Of a DNA stretch of 64,000 bases, positions 8,752 to 17,841 are shown piece after piece. The position numbers were made by a program, and so were the translations under genes. Source of the stretch: Microcoleus vaginatus WJT46-NPBG5 (lineage in GTDB: Bacteria > Cyanobacteriota > Cyanobacteriia > Cyanobacteriales > Oscillatoriaceae); NCBI GenBank assembly GCA_019359355.1, contig JAHHHM010000025.1, forward strand, positions 1 to 64,000. The letters run 5' to 3'. A model generated the notes under the pieces. The model was not told where the DNA came from and did not search any database. It worked only from the letters and a program-made list of their open reading frames with translations. Each line of letters opens with the position of its first letter. Positions within the stretch are counted from its first letter, which is position 1.

Positions 8752-10011
8752 ATGAACTTCTATCTTGGTATAGATTTCGGCACCACCGGCGCACGGGTTG
8801 TTGCCATTGATGCTGCCGGCACCCTTCACGCCGAGGCGCAATATCCTTTTAATACGGGCGATTTAGATAATTTGCCGGCTCTTTGGCAAACGGCGTTATT
8901 GACCTTAATTTCCCAAATTCCTCAACAAGTACGCCGCGATCTCAAGGCAATTGCGATTAATGGCACCTCTTCCACCGTCTTGTTGTGTGATGCCGGTGGC
9001 AGCCCAATTGCTGAACCGCTTCTCTACAACGATGGGCGGGGAGTGGCGGTGATGCAGGAGTTAAAAGCCATTGCCCCCCCGAATCATCCAGTAATTAGTG
9101 CCACTTCCAGTTTGGCTAAACTTCTGTGGTTCAGGCAAAACTCAAATTTGCCACTGCAAAAGCATTTTTTCCTACATCAAGCCGATTGGTTAGCCTTTTT
9201 ATTACATGGCCGGCTCGGTATCAGTGACTATCACAACGCCCTGAAGCTGGGTTATGACCCTGAGCGTTTGTGCTATCCCAACTGGTTATTAGATATAAAA
9301 TTATTACCACATTTGTCAGAAATTGTCAAGCCAGGGATGCCGGTGGGCGCAGTTACGACAGAAATTGCCGAGCGGTTTGGCTTGCCGGCAGATTGTCAGG
9401 TGTGTGCCGGCACCACTGACAGCATTGCCGCATTTTTAGCAAGCGGTGTGCAATCCCCCGGAGAAGCCGTAACCTCCCTCGGTTCCACCCTAGTGATCAA
9501 GCTGCTCAGCCGAACTCGCATTGATGATGCCCGCTATGGGATTTACAGTCACCGACTGGAGGATATGTGGCTCGTTGGCGGCGCTTCCAACACCGGCGGC
9601 GCAGTGCTGCGGCAATTTTTCACCGATACAGAGTTAGAAACTCTGAGTCGGCAGATTGATGCTGAGCAAGAAAGTCCGCTTGATTACTATCCCCTAACAA
9701 AAGCCGGTGATCGCTTTCCAATTAACGATCCCAATTTACCGCCGCGACTGGAACCTCGCCCCGATAATCCAGTAGAATTTTTGCATGGTTTGTTAGAAAG
9801 TATGGCGCGAATTGAAGCGCAAGCTTATCAACTTTTGCAGGAGTTGGGGGCGACTAAATTAACGCGTGTTTACACTGCCGGTGGCGGTGCTAAAAACCCG
9901 GTTTGGAGTGCAATTCGCGAACGTTTATTGAAGGTGCCGGTGGGGGTGCCGGTTCATACCGAAGCAGCTTATGGCACAGCATTATTAGCAATGCGCGGGC
10001 TAAATCAATAA
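8752..10011 (+). CDS. FGGY-family sugar kinase (cyanobacterial D-ribulose kinase type)
   Basis: A 419-residue two-domain FGGY kinase. It starts with the phosphate-binding GIDFGTTGAR, has a TTDSIAAFLASG catalytic-domain motif, and ends with an adenosine-binding YTAGGGAKNPVW. It closely resembles, from memory, the short Synechococcus kinase SePSK and plant XK-1, which phosphorylate D-ribulose. Their compact length of about 420 residues, against about 500 for standard xylulokinases, also matches. I chose the ATG at 8752 because GIDFGTTGAR then lies at the N-terminus as in the family; an in-frame GTG at 8707 would add 15 unconserved residues. A strong terminator follows at 10146. The in vivo substrate is inference. 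Confidence 0.88.
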   Translation: MNFYLGIDFGTTGARVVAIDAAGTLHAEAQYPFNTGDLDNLPALWQTALLTLISQIPQQVRRDLKAIAINGTSSTVLLCDAGGSPIAEPLLYNDGRGVAVMQELKAIAPPNHPVISATSSLAKLLWFRQNSNLPLQKHFFLHQADWLAFLLHGRLGISDYHNALKLGYDPERLCYPNWLLDIKLLPHLSEIVKPGMPVGAVTTEIAERFGLPADCQVCAGTTDSIAAFLASGVQSPGEAVTSLGSTLVIKLLSRTRIDDARYGIYSHRLEDMWLVGGASNTGGAVLRQFFTDTELETLSRQIDAEQESPLDYYPLTKAGDRFPINDPNLPPRLEPRPDNPVEFLHGLLESMARIEAQAYQLLQELGATKLTRVYTAGGGAKNPVWSAIRERLLKVPVGVPVHTEAAYGTALLAMRGLNQ

Positions 10012-10145
10012 AGCATTCACTCAGCAAATCTCGATTACATATTTTGAACTCATTTCAAATCACCCAACTGGATGACCTAACAGGAGGAAGTGCCGGCCAC
10101 TGCAATTGTTATAACATTAACAGTTACCTTGATTGACATACTTTG

Positions 10146-10179
10146 ATGGTTGCAGCACTTAAATGCAACCATTTTTTTT
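10146..10179 (+). terminator. Intrinsic terminator of the FGGY kinase gene
   Basis: A perfect 9-bp stem, ATGGTTGCA (10146-10154) with TGCAACCAT (10164-10172), a 9-base loop, then eight T (10172-10179). A second hairpin, GGGTGC/GCACCC at 10182-10203, follows directly and may stop transcripts coming from the convergent pcrA. Confidence 0.85.
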
Positions 10180-10268
10180 GTGGGTGCCTTGTGGAAAGCA
10201 CCCGTAACCAAGGTGAGTATTGATCGCCTTATACAACCCTAGGTGAATTGTGCTGATGAAATGATCAT

Positions 10269-12629
10269 TCATTCCAGGCGTTGCAGCGGCGCAGTCTTCG
10301 GATCGATAATCTTCACACCGGCACCGGGAAACTTTACTGCTAACGTTACTTTCTCCCCCGATCCCAAAAGATGAGTCACTTCCCCAACCCCAAAGCGCCC
10401 ATCAAGTACGCGATCACCCACTTTCCAATCTAAAACTTTAGCAGAATTTTTGAGCGTATATTTCTCCCCCGCCCCTTTACTTTTCTGCATCCCCGCGCTC
10501 TTACTTTTTGCCCCACTTCCACTCAGAAACTCTTTGGGTAATTCTGATAGAAATAAGGAAGGAATTGCCGGCTGCCGGTTTCCCCAAGTGCGCCGTTCAC
10601 TAGCATGAGTGAGAAACAGCCGTTCTTGTGCACGAGTAATCCCAACATAACAAAGCCGGCGTTCTTCCTCTAAAGAAGCCGGATCATCTAAACTGCGGAA
10701 ATGAGGCAGCAACCCTTGTTCCATTCCTACCAAAAATACCACCGGAAATTCCAAGCCTTTTGCAGCGTGCAGCGTCATCACAGAAACGCGAGATTCCTCT
10801 TCTTTCATGCTATCCATGTCAGAACTCAGCGCCGCACTTGCCACGAAATCTTCTAGTGTTGCTTCCGGATTTTCTTCTTGAAATTGCAACACTGCATTAT
10901 AAAGTTCTAAGACGTTGGCTAAGCGATCTTCCGCTTCATCCGTGCCTTGAGTTTTCAACTCTTGAATATAACCGGAATCTTCCAGAATACCTTGCACAAT
11001 TTCCGAAGCGCTTGTCGGTTTACTACCCTCTTCAAGTAGCGCTTTTGCCTGCCACCGGCACATCATTTCCACAAACTGAAGAATCGGCTTTGCAGTTCGT
11101 CCCGCTAAAGTATTCACCGATTCATCATCCGTGAGAATTTCCCATAATGGAATGGTTAATTGTTGCGCCGCATCTTGCAGCCGGTCTAAGGTTGCTTTTC
11201 CAATTCCTCGCCGAGGTGTGTTGATAATTCTCAACAAACTCAGCGTGTCTGCTGGGTTAACAATAAATCGCAAATAAGCAATCACATCTTTAACTTCTTT
11301 GCGGTCGTAAAATTTCAGTCCCCCGACCAAATTGTAAGGCACATTCCCTCGCACCAGCGACTCTTCAAACACCCGTGACTGGGAGTTCGTGCGGTAAAGA
11401 ATAGAAAAATCGCCCCATTTCAATTCCGGATGCTTACGACTTAATTTTATAATTTCACCGACCACAAATTCAGCTTCTTCAATTTCATCGCCGGCACGAT
11501 GCAAGTAAATCGGTTCCCCTTCTCCTCGCGTGGGACGCAAAACTTTATCAATCCGCTCAGTATTCTTTTGAATTAGGTGATTTGCCGCGTGCAAAATATT
11601 ATCTCTAGAGCGATAATTTTCCTCTAATTTAACCATCGTGCGCGTGTCATCATCCGGCAACCCGTCCCCAAAGTCTTGCTGAAAATCTAGCAAAATTTTG
11701 AAATCGGCCATGCGGAAAGAATAAATCGCCTGATCCACATCACCAACCACAAAAACCGAGCGATTTTGCCAGTTATTAAAAGTTTTGGGGCTTTCGTTGT
11801 TCGTCACCAACAGCCGAATTAAATCATACTGAACTCGGTTGGTATCTTGATATTCATCTACTAAAATATGAGAAAACTTTTGATGCCAATAACCTAACAC
11901 CGTCTCATTCTGCGTGAGCAATTGCACCGGCACTCGAATCAAATCATCAAAATCAAGGGCGTTATTAGCAGCAAGCGCATCTTGGTAAAGGCTATAAGCG
12001 TTAGCAATGACCCGCCCGCGCATATTCGGTTGTTCTCGCTCAAGTTCTTGCGGGTTCAATCCCTGATTTTTGGCGTTACTAATCGCATAGCGGACAGAAC
12101 GCGGCTCAAATTTCTTGTCATCTAAATTTAGCGTTTTAGTAACAATTTCTTTAACAAGACTTTGGGCATCCGATTCATCAAAAATAGAAAACGTTCGCTT
12201 CCACCGGCGACCCTTTTCGTCTTGGAATTTTTCAATATCATAGCGAAGAATCCGAGCGCATAAGCTGTGGAATGTGCCCACCCAAAGCGGTTTAATATAA
12301 GTTTTGTACGCCTTTGAACGTAGCCTGGTTTGCTCCTCGGGGACTAAGGCATCAAAAGGCTTGCCGTATCTTTCTAGTGCTTGCTGCTGCGCGAATAATT
12401 TCTCGATCCGTTCTTTCATTTCCCGCGCAGCTTTATTAGTAAATGTCACCGCCAGAATATTTTCTGGATCGACTCGGTGGGTGCGGATTAAATTTGCCAC
12501 CCGAAAAGTTAGCGCCCGTGTTTTGCCGGAACCTGCGCCGGCAACAACCAATAATGGCCCGCAGAAATGCTCAACGGCTTGGCGTTGGGAGGAGTTGAGG
12601 AGGCTGAGAAAGTCAGTGGTTTGAGTCAT
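10269..12629 (-). CDS. pcrA: UvrD/PcrA-type ATP-dependent DNA helicase
   Basis: A 786-residue superfamily 1A 3'-5' helicase used in repair and in removing protein roadblocks. Visible motifs are the Q motif LNSSQRQAV, Walker A AGAGSGKTR (about 30-38), motif Ia TFTNKAAREM, Walker B DEYQDTN, motif III GDVDQAIYSFRMAD, motif V MTLHAAKGLEFPVVF and motif VI CYVGITRAQERL. The C-terminal 60 residues (VGDRVLDGRFGVGEVTHL) form the Tudor-like domain by which PcrA/UvrD binds RNA polymerase. Before it lies a basic low-complexity linker (GAKSKSAGMQKSKGAGEK). It is monocistronic, with the start 230 bases from tRNA-His. Confidence 0.95.
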   Translation of the reverse strand: MTQTTDFLSLLNSSQRQAVEHFCGPLLVVAGAGSGKTRALTFRVANLIRTHRVDPENILAVTFTNKAAREMKERIEKLFAQQQALERYGKPFDALVPEEQTRLRSKAYKTYIKPLWVGTFHSLCARILRYDIEKFQDEKGRRWKRTFSIFDESDAQSLVKEIVTKTLNLDDKKFEPRSVRYAISNAKNQGLNPQELEREQPNMRGRVIANAYSLYQDALAANNALDFDDLIRVPVQLLTQNETVLGYWHQKFSHILVDEYQDTNRVQYDLIRLLVTNNESPKTFNNWQNRSVFVVGDVDQAIYSFRMADFKILLDFQQDFGDGLPDDDTRTMVKLEENYRSRDNILHAANHLIQKNTERIDKVLRPTRGEGEPIYLHRAGDEIEEAEFVVGEIIKLSRKHPELKWGDFSILYRTNSQSRVFEESLVRGNVPYNLVGGLKFYDRKEVKDVIAYLRFIVNPADTLSLLRIINTPRRGIGKATLDRLQDAAQQLTIPLWEILTDDESVNTLAGRTAKPILQFVEMMCRWQAKALLEEGSKPTSASEIVQGILEDSGYIQELKTQGTDEAEDRLANVLELYNAVLQFQEENPEATLEDFVASAALSSDMDSMKEEESRVSVMTLHAAKGLEFPVVFLVGMEQGLLPHFRSLDDPASLEEERRLCYVGITRAQERLFLTHASERRTWGNRQPAIPSLFLSELPKEFLSGSGAKSKSAGMQKSKGAGEKYTLKNSAKVLDWKVGDRVLDGRFGVGEVTHLLGSGEKVTLAVKFPGAGVKIIDPKTAPLQRLE

Positions 12630-12857
12630 AGCTAAGCCGGTGAAGTGCGCTCACATTGCGGGAAGATGCCCATTATATGCGCTTGAGAAGGCTATTATAG
12701 TGTAACGAAACTTGCTGACGACTCCCCAGCGTCTTAGCGTGCTTCACTCCCGCACTCGACTTTGAATGGCGAATTGACTGCAACCGCAGCAAATCTACCA
12801 TAGCGCCGTACGAATACAGCATTACGGAAAATTATTTATTACTCTACACACGAGAAG

Positions 12858-12931
12858 GGCGAACGATGGGGTTCGAACCCACGAATGGTGGAATCACAAT
12901 CCACTGCCTTAACCACTTGGCTACGCCCGCC
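12858..12931 (-). tRNA. trnH-GUG: tRNA-His (GTG anticodon)
   Basis: Read on the minus strand it folds as a full cloverleaf. The acceptor is GGCGGGCG with CGTTCGCC, including the extra G at -1 that pairs with C73, the hallmark of tRNA-His. The anticodon stem GTGGA/TCCAC encloses the loop TTGTGAT, giving anticodon GTG. The T-arm is GTGGGTTCGAACCCC. CCA is not encoded. Confidence 0.95.
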
Positions 12932-13199
12932 ATTGCGATTCTTAATATAGCACTTCTTCCGGCTTTCGATCTACCCCTGCATTCAAAATTCTTGATTTTT
13001 ATGATTAAATTTTTTAATTTCTATATTTTCCCCTTCATGCTAAAGTTGAAATCAAAAATCTGAAAGCCTTGACAGTCAAGGATTATAGCAGCTAAACTCC
13101 TCTCCCAAAATTTCAAATCCTCCTGTGCAAAATCGCTCTAATCCGTAATCGCTAAAAAAAACGGGTAGTCTTAGCTTAGAGATTCACTGCGGAAGACGT

Positions 13200-13598
13200 A
13201 TGAAGGGTTTCAAGACTGCTGCAATCGTTGGGGGAGTTGTTTTGGCAGGAGTGGGAGTGGCAATGGCTGTCACCAATCCTGCTCAAACTGCCTATGAAGA
13301 GTATGCCGTTCAGAAGTTGACGGAGTATGTGAAGGGCAACTTTTGTCAAAAAGCCGGCTTTTTTGAAAATCGGTGCGCGGCAATTGTCGATTCTGGACAA
13401 TCTGAGTTTAAGCAAGCCATCGCCCAGAACACACAACGACAAAACTTTATTTTCTTTAGTATTTATACAACGAATTTGTCTGTCACACCATTGCTGCCTT
13501 CTGGACTTACTTCTGTGCTGCCGGCATTACCCGCTTACCGCTTTGAAACTGCTGGGGTGCTGCAAAGCTTTTACACTTATCAAGCCAAGCAAAAATAA
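13200..13598 (+). CDS. DUF4359 domain protein
   Basis: A 132-residue protein that matches the cyanobacterial DUF4359 family as I remember it. It has an N-terminal hydrophobic segment (about 6-24, KTAAIVGGVVLAGVGVAMAV), then TNPAQTAYEEYAVQKL, a conserved C..C region, NTQRQNFIFFSIYTT and finally FETAGVLQSFYTY. It is probably anchored in the membrane or exported. The function is not known. GGAAG lies just before the ATG. It precedes the Ser/Thr kinase on the same strand by 88 bases; a functional link is not shown. Confidence 0.75.
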   Translation: MKGFKTAAIVGGVVLAGVGVAMAVTNPAQTAYEEYAVQKLTEYVKGNFCQKAGFFENRCAAIVDSGQSEFKQAIAQNTQRQNFIFFSIYTTNLSVTPLLPSGLTSVLPALPAYRFETAGVLQSFYTYQAKQK

Positions 13599-13686
13599 AG
13601 GAATTGGCTACTTTTCAGCTAAGCGATCGAGCTGAGGTTATCCTGGGAATATTTAAGCTTTACGCACCGGCATTGAGCAACTTCCT

Positions 13687-15207
13687 ATGACTTACTGTGT
13701 TATCCCAGGATGCCAGCAACCCCAGAACCCGGATACAGCTAAAATTTGCCAGAGTTGCGGTTCTAAACTATGGCTCAAAGATCGCTACCGCCCGATTCAA
13801 CAAATCGGTCAAGGAGGGTTTGGCAGAACATTTTTAGCCGTTGATGAAGATATCCCATCCCAACCACGCTGTGTTGTTAAACAACTGTACTTTCAGGAGG
13901 GCAGCAATAGCAACTTCCAAAAAGCAATTCAACTGTTTCACCAAGAAGCTGTCAGGTTGGAACATCTCGGTACGCATCCGCAAATCCCGTCTTTGCTGGC
14001 GCACTTTGAACAAAACAAGTGGTTGTATTTAGCTCAAGAATTAATTGAAGGGGAAACACTTTCACAGCAATTGAAGCAACAAGGTGTTTTTAGTGAAAAA
14101 CTGATTTTACAATTGCTGCAAGATTTGCTGCCGGTGTTGCAATTTATCCACGAACAACAAGTGATTCACCGTGACATCAAGCCGGCAAATATTATGCGTC
14201 GGCGCAGTGATGGCAAGTTTGTCCTGATCGATTTTGGAATTGCTAAATTGTTTGCCGGCACCAATCTTTCCCAAACCGGCACAATCATTGGCAGTTTAGA
14301 ATATATGGCACCTGAACAAACGCGAGGAAAAGCCATTCCTGCTAGTGATCTTTACAGTTTAGGCGCGACTTGCATTCACCTACTCACCGGCCTTGCTCCC
14401 TCTAACTTATACGACATGACCCGTGATCGGTGGGCGTGGCGCGATTATTTACCCACCGGCACAGATTTGGGTGGAATGACGTCCCCCACGTCTCGCATCC
14501 GCTTGGGTCAAGTTTTGGATAAATTGCTGCAAAATGCCCTCAATCAGCGATATCTTTCAGCAGATGAAGCGCTGCAAGCGCTGAATAAGCCGGTAAATCC
14601 TCCCGCTCAAGAAAGAGTTAACCCATCCTCTGTAAAAACAGCTTATGCCTCGATTAAATCCCCTCAACCTGCTGCCGTACAACCTTTACTTCCCCGGCCA
14701 AATAATTCATTTTTAAATAAACTATTTCGCCGCGCAACCCCTCAATCTCACGCTAATGATTCGCTCACCTCAGCGGTGGGGATTGACTATACAAAATTGC
14801 GCGATTTACTGGCAGCGCACAAATGGCAAGAAGCTGATCAGGAAACGAGAGCAGTTTTATTTCAGGCAGTCGGCAAGCGAGGTGGCTATATCGACACTCG
14901 TAATATTGAACAATTGCCTTGTCAGGATTTACAAACAATTGACCGACTTTGGGTAAAATACAGCGCAGGTCGCTTTGGCTTTAGTGTTCAGAAAAAAATT
15001 TATGACAGTGTTGCAGGGGACTATGCAATATTTTGTGAACACATTGGATGGCCGGCTCATAACCCAACGATTCCCAATAACAGCCTAAAATTTAAATCCT
15101 CAGCACCGGCGGGACATTTGCCTTCGCGAACTTGGGTAGGGGGAATTTCCTGGTGGCAACACGCCGGGGCGATGTCTGAAAAACTTAGCAAATGTGACAC
15201 TGTCTAG
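13687..15207 (+). CDS. Serine/threonine protein kinase fused to a GUN4-like domain
   Basis: A 506-residue fusion. Residues 4-27 form a four-cysteine zinc ribbon (CVIPGC and CQSCG). The Hanks-type kinase domain runs about 34-300, with glycine loop IGQGGFGRTF, VVKQL lysine, catalytic loop HRDIKPANIM, LIDFGIAK and APEQTRGK, so it should be active. A proline-rich linker follows. The C-terminal part (about 365-500) is a GUN4-type tetrapyrrole-binding fold: DYTKLRDLLAAHKWQEAD, then DRLWVKYSAGRFGFSVQKKI, and APAGHLPSRTW. GUN4 binds porphyrins and stimulates Mg-chelatase; here it may let tetrapyrroles control phosphorylation. That role is inference. There are no membrane segments. Confidence 0.93.
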   Translation: MTYCVIPGCQQPQNPDTAKICQSCGSKLWLKDRYRPIQQIGQGGFGRTFLAVDEDIPSQPRCVVKQLYFQEGSNSNFQKAIQLFHQEAVRLEHLGTHPQIPSLLAHFEQNKWLYLAQELIEGETLSQQLKQQGVFSEKLILQLLQDLLPVLQFIHEQQVIHRDIKPANIMRRRSDGKFVLIDFGIAKLFAGTNLSQTGTIIGSLEYMAPEQTRGKAIPASDLYSLGATCIHLLTGLAPSNLYDMTRDRWAWRDYLPTGTDLGGMTSPTSRIRLGQVLDKLLQNALNQRYLSADEALQALNKPVNPPAQERVNPSSVKTAYASIKSPQPAAVQPLLPRPNNSFLNKLFRRATPQSHANDSLTSAVGIDYTKLRDLLAAHKWQEADQETRAVLFQAVGKRGGYIDTRNIEQLPCQDLQTIDRLWVKYSAGRFGFSVQKKIYDSVAGDYAIFCEHIGWPAHNPTIPNNSLKFKSSAPAGHLPSRTWVGGISWWQHAGAMSEKLSKCDTV

Positions 15208-15591
15208 TTTTTCTAATCGGCAGTAATGCCACATTCGCAACAGCACGCTCGGTTATTGATCAAATACTCATTGATTCCAAAACGCTCAAATCGTTTGAAT
15301 ACAGAGGTTTTTAAAGTAGAGTTTGGCTGCTATTTAGATTTGATTGCTATAACATAAAGCTGCCGGTTAAATACACCGCTGTCCAATAATCTAAGATTTA
15401 AAATCTAATATCTAAATTGCTCTATCTTAAAGCAGAGATCGCATATTCTTCATTTGTTTCTGTAGATAGACGTACTCATTGCCATCAAAAAAGACAATGA
15501 ATTCAAGACAAACATTTAACGCCCGGTAGCGCTTCAAGCGGCTTTCCAGGCTTAAAACTTGCTGCACAAAAGCTCAAAGAGGTATTGAATC
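15208..15591. other. Spacer with scattered AATCTAA words
   Basis: Between the kinase-GUN4 gene and manganese catalase. Around 15387-15418 are overlapping words of the type TAATCTAAGATTT and TAATATCTAAATT, related to the heptamer array at 7719. No open frame, RNA gene or clear promoter was found. The catalase ribosome site AAAGAGG lies at its end. Confidence 0.5.
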
Positions 15592-16284
15592 GTGTTTTTT
15601 CACAAAAAAGAACTCATTAATAAAGATGTGAAAATTGAGGCACCAAATCCTCGTTTCGCTCAGTTGCTACTCGAACAATTTGGCGGGGCAACCGGCGAAC
15701 TGACCGCAGCTTTACAGTATTGGGTGCAGTCCTTCCATGTCGAAAATCCTGGCATCCGGGATATGCTTCAAGATATTGCCATCGAAGAGTTTAGCCATTT
15801 AGAAATGGTAGGCAAACTCATTGAAGCCCATACCAAAAATACAGACCAAACAGACGCGTTCAAGAGTACACTCTTTGCAATGCGGGGCATCGGGCCGCAT
15901 TTCTTAGATAGCCAAGGCAGTGCTTGGACAGCAGCTTATATTAATGAAGGCGGCGACGTGGTGCGCGATTTGCGGGCTAATATTGCCGCAGAAGGCGGGG
16001 CGCGTCAAACTTACGAACAATTGATTAAATTTGCCCCAGATCCGGGAACGAAGGATATGCTGGTTCATCTGCTGACCCGCGAAATTTCCCACACCCAGAT
16101 GTTTATGAAGGCGCTGGAGTCACTGGGTAAACTCACCGATCCTTTCTTCGGTAATATTCAGCCTGATCAAACCGTAGATATCTACTACAATTTATCTACC
16201 AATGGCGCACAGGATGAGCGCGGCCCGTGGAACTCTGAACCCGATTTCCGCTATATTGCTGATCCCTTGAACGCTAATGGTTAA
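15592..16284 (+). CDS. Manganese (non-haem) catalase
   Basis: A 230-residue dinuclear manganese catalase that disproportionates hydrogen peroxide in the cytosol. The four-helix ferritin-like fold shows the metal ligands: Glu in GATGELTAALQYW, Glu and His in IAIEEFSHLEM, Glu in NIAAEGGARQTYEQL and Glu/His in TREISHTQMF. It begins M-FFHKKEL; in the Anabaena enzyme KatB this N-terminal FFHKK strand is, from memory, important for assembly, which supports the GTG start at 15592 with AAAGAGG about 9 bases upstream. The tail is short, as in cyanobacterial members. It is monocistronic with a strong terminator at 16314. Confidence 0.95.
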   Translation: MFFHKKELINKDVKIEAPNPRFAQLLLEQFGGATGELTAALQYWVQSFHVENPGIRDMLQDIAIEEFSHLEMVGKLIEAHTKNTDQTDAFKSTLFAMRGIGPHFLDSQGSAWTAAYINEGGDVVRDLRANIAAEGGARQTYEQLIKFAPDPGTKDMLVHLLTREISHTQMFMKALESLGKLTDPFFGNIQPDQTVDIYYNLSTNGAQDERGPWNSEPDFRYIADPLNANG

Positions 16285-16313
16285 TCTGCTTTAATCGCTC
16301 CTATCTCCTTCTA

Positions 16314-16349
16314 AAATGAGTCAGAAGTAACTTTTCTTCTGGCTCATTT
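16314..16349 (+). terminator. Terminator of the Mn-catalase gene
   Basis: A 14-bp stem, AAATGAGTCAGAAG (16314-16327) with CTTCTGGCTCATTT (16336-16349), complete apart from one T-G wobble, with an 8-base loop. ATGTTTTT follows directly. Confidence 0.75.
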
Positions 16350-16395
16350 ATGTTTTTATAAGTACAATAACTGCGGATAGATTGCAAATATCTCA

Positions 16396-17196
16396 GTGAG
16401 TGTTCATTTAACGTTTACAGGCACCCTCAAGAAATTGTTATCTGCTTATCTATTGGTATTTCACGGCAGCCGCGACCGGCGCTACCAGGTTGCTGTCGAG
16501 CAATTGACTCAATTAGTCTGCGATGTTCAGACGCGCCGGGAGGCTTCTGGACGCTCAGGATCGGGGAGTTTGGTAACGCATTCGGCAGAAACCTTTGTTG
16601 GGATGGGTTTGTTAGAACTGCATCCCTTGCCTTTGCATGAGCAAATCCGAGAATTCGCTGAGCGTTCTTTTGCCGCCGGCATCCACTCTATTCAAGTGCT
16701 GCCGATATTTTTACTTCCGGGTGTTCATGTCATGGAAGATATCCCGGCAGAAGTCGCTAGAGCGCAGCAAGCTTTAGGCTCACAGACGAAAATAGAGATG
16801 CAGCCTTACTTAGGTAAACATCCGGGTCTTATCGGCTTGCTGTCGGCACAACAGGCAAATGTAGCCGTTGATGCCTGGATTTTGCTCTCTCACGGCAGCC
16901 GTCGTGCCGGTGCCAATCAACCGATTGAGGAAATGGCCATTAAGTTAGGTGCGGTGCCGGCCTATTGGTCTGTGCGATCAAGTTTGGACAAGCAACTGGA
17001 AGCACTTGTGAATGCCGGCCATCGAAAAATCGGGATTTTGCCCTATTTCTTATTTGCTGGCGCGATTACAGATGCGATCTGGCAATATGTCAGTGAGCTT
17101 TCCCAACGATTTCCCACCGTAGAATTAGAGTTAGCTGAACCTTTAGGAGCCGGTGTTGAGCTGGCGCGTTTGATTTTAGATTTGGCTGAGGAATAA
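16396..17196 (+). CDS. Sirohydrochlorin chelatase-like protein (CbiX/SirB family)
   Basis: A 266-residue chelatase with two CbiX-like halves. Each half has the metal-binding histidine motif: LLVFHGSRDRR at about residue 20 and LLSHGSRRAG at about 155. The first half also carries VLPIFLLPGVHVMEDIP and the second ILPYFLFAGAI. The family inserts Fe2+ (or Co2+) into sirohydrochlorin to make sirohaem, needed by nitrite and sulfite reductases. The GTG at 16396 gives about 15 extra residues before the conserved strand; a later start is possible. The insert QTRREASGRSGSGSLVTHS in the first half is loosely conserved. Iron rather than cobalt specificity is inference. Confidence 0.82.
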   Translation: MSVHLTFTGTLKKLLSAYLLVFHGSRDRRYQVAVEQLTQLVCDVQTRREASGRSGSGSLVTHSAETFVGMGLLELHPLPLHEQIREFAERSFAAGIHSIQVLPIFLLPGVHVMEDIPAEVARAQQALGSQTKIEMQPYLGKHPGLIGLLSAQQANVAVDAWILLSHGSRRAGANQPIEEMAIKLGAVPAYWSVRSSLDKQLEALVNAGHRKIGILPYFLFAGAITDAIWQYVSELSQRFPTVELELAEPLGAGVELARLILDLAEE

Positions 17197-17246
17197 ACTG
17201 CATAGGCTTGGAGCCGGCACCCGGCAGTATTCTTATCGAAGTCTCT

Positions 17247-17271
17247 TTTCCCTGTCATCATTTCAGGGAAA
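17247..17271 (+). terminator. Hairpin after the sirohydrochlorin chelatase-like gene
   Basis: Perfect 8-bp stem TTTCCCTG (17247-17254) and CAGGGAAA (17264-17271). The T run (CTCTTTTTC) starts about 10 bases later, so termination is likely but not textbook. Confidence 0.5.
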
Positions 17272-17841
17272 TAAACCCCTCTTTTTCTTCCATTCCAGCC
17301 TCATAGGTGAAAAGCATAGACAAGAGTTTGCCAAAGATTCGTAGTGACATACTCTTTTAAAATAAATTAAATTTAAATAAATTTTTTAATATTTATATTA
17401 ATATTTATTTATAGTAAGTTACTAGGTGTATAGCATATTTAATTTTTGATTAAGATTGATATTTTCTCTAATAAGTTTTATTAAAACGCTTGGTTTTTAG
17501 AATAAAGTGAGCAAGCCTAGCCCTTTTTTACAGCAGATGTTGCTTGGTGAATAAGGGTAGCAGACTTGAAGCTATAAGTTTAAAGTTAGATTTTGTTACA
17601 AGTAAATAGCACACACCTCTCTCAATTTACTTTCACAACTATAATAAATAAAAAACAGACAACCGAGATTGTAACCCAGTTATGGATGCCAAATTACGCT
17701 CAGATATGTTTGGTTTTCAGGGTAAGGACGTAAGCCGGTGCCGGCTTACCCTACTCGCCGATTGCCCAGGGGGCGCTACTAGCCGGTTTTGTATTATTGC
17801 TTCTTAGTTTTATTTACAATCTTAAAAAAGGGAGAAATAAA
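17272..17841. other. AT-rich spacer before the chemoreceptor cluster
   Basis: From about 17351 to 17420 the sequence is nearly pure A/T (AAATTAAATTTAAATAA and similar). It lies upstream of the first chemoreceptor and may carry its promoter, but I cannot pick a convincing -35/-10 pair. No coding frame is convincing. Confidence 0.5.
17730..17749. repeat. GC-rich inverted repeat upstream of a chemoreceptor
   Basis: GTAAGCCGG, a 2-base spacer TG, then CCGGCTTAC: a perfect 9-bp inverted repeat around the genome-wide GCCGG word, about 90 bases before the start at 17842. It has no T run, so it could be an operator, a cruciform or a REP-like unit. Confidence 0.55.

Noticed and set aside
16396-17196. 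Cobalamin-specific cobaltochelatase
   Set aside because: No cobalamin pathway genes are adjacent; the family motif does not separate iron from cobalt, so only the general call is kept.
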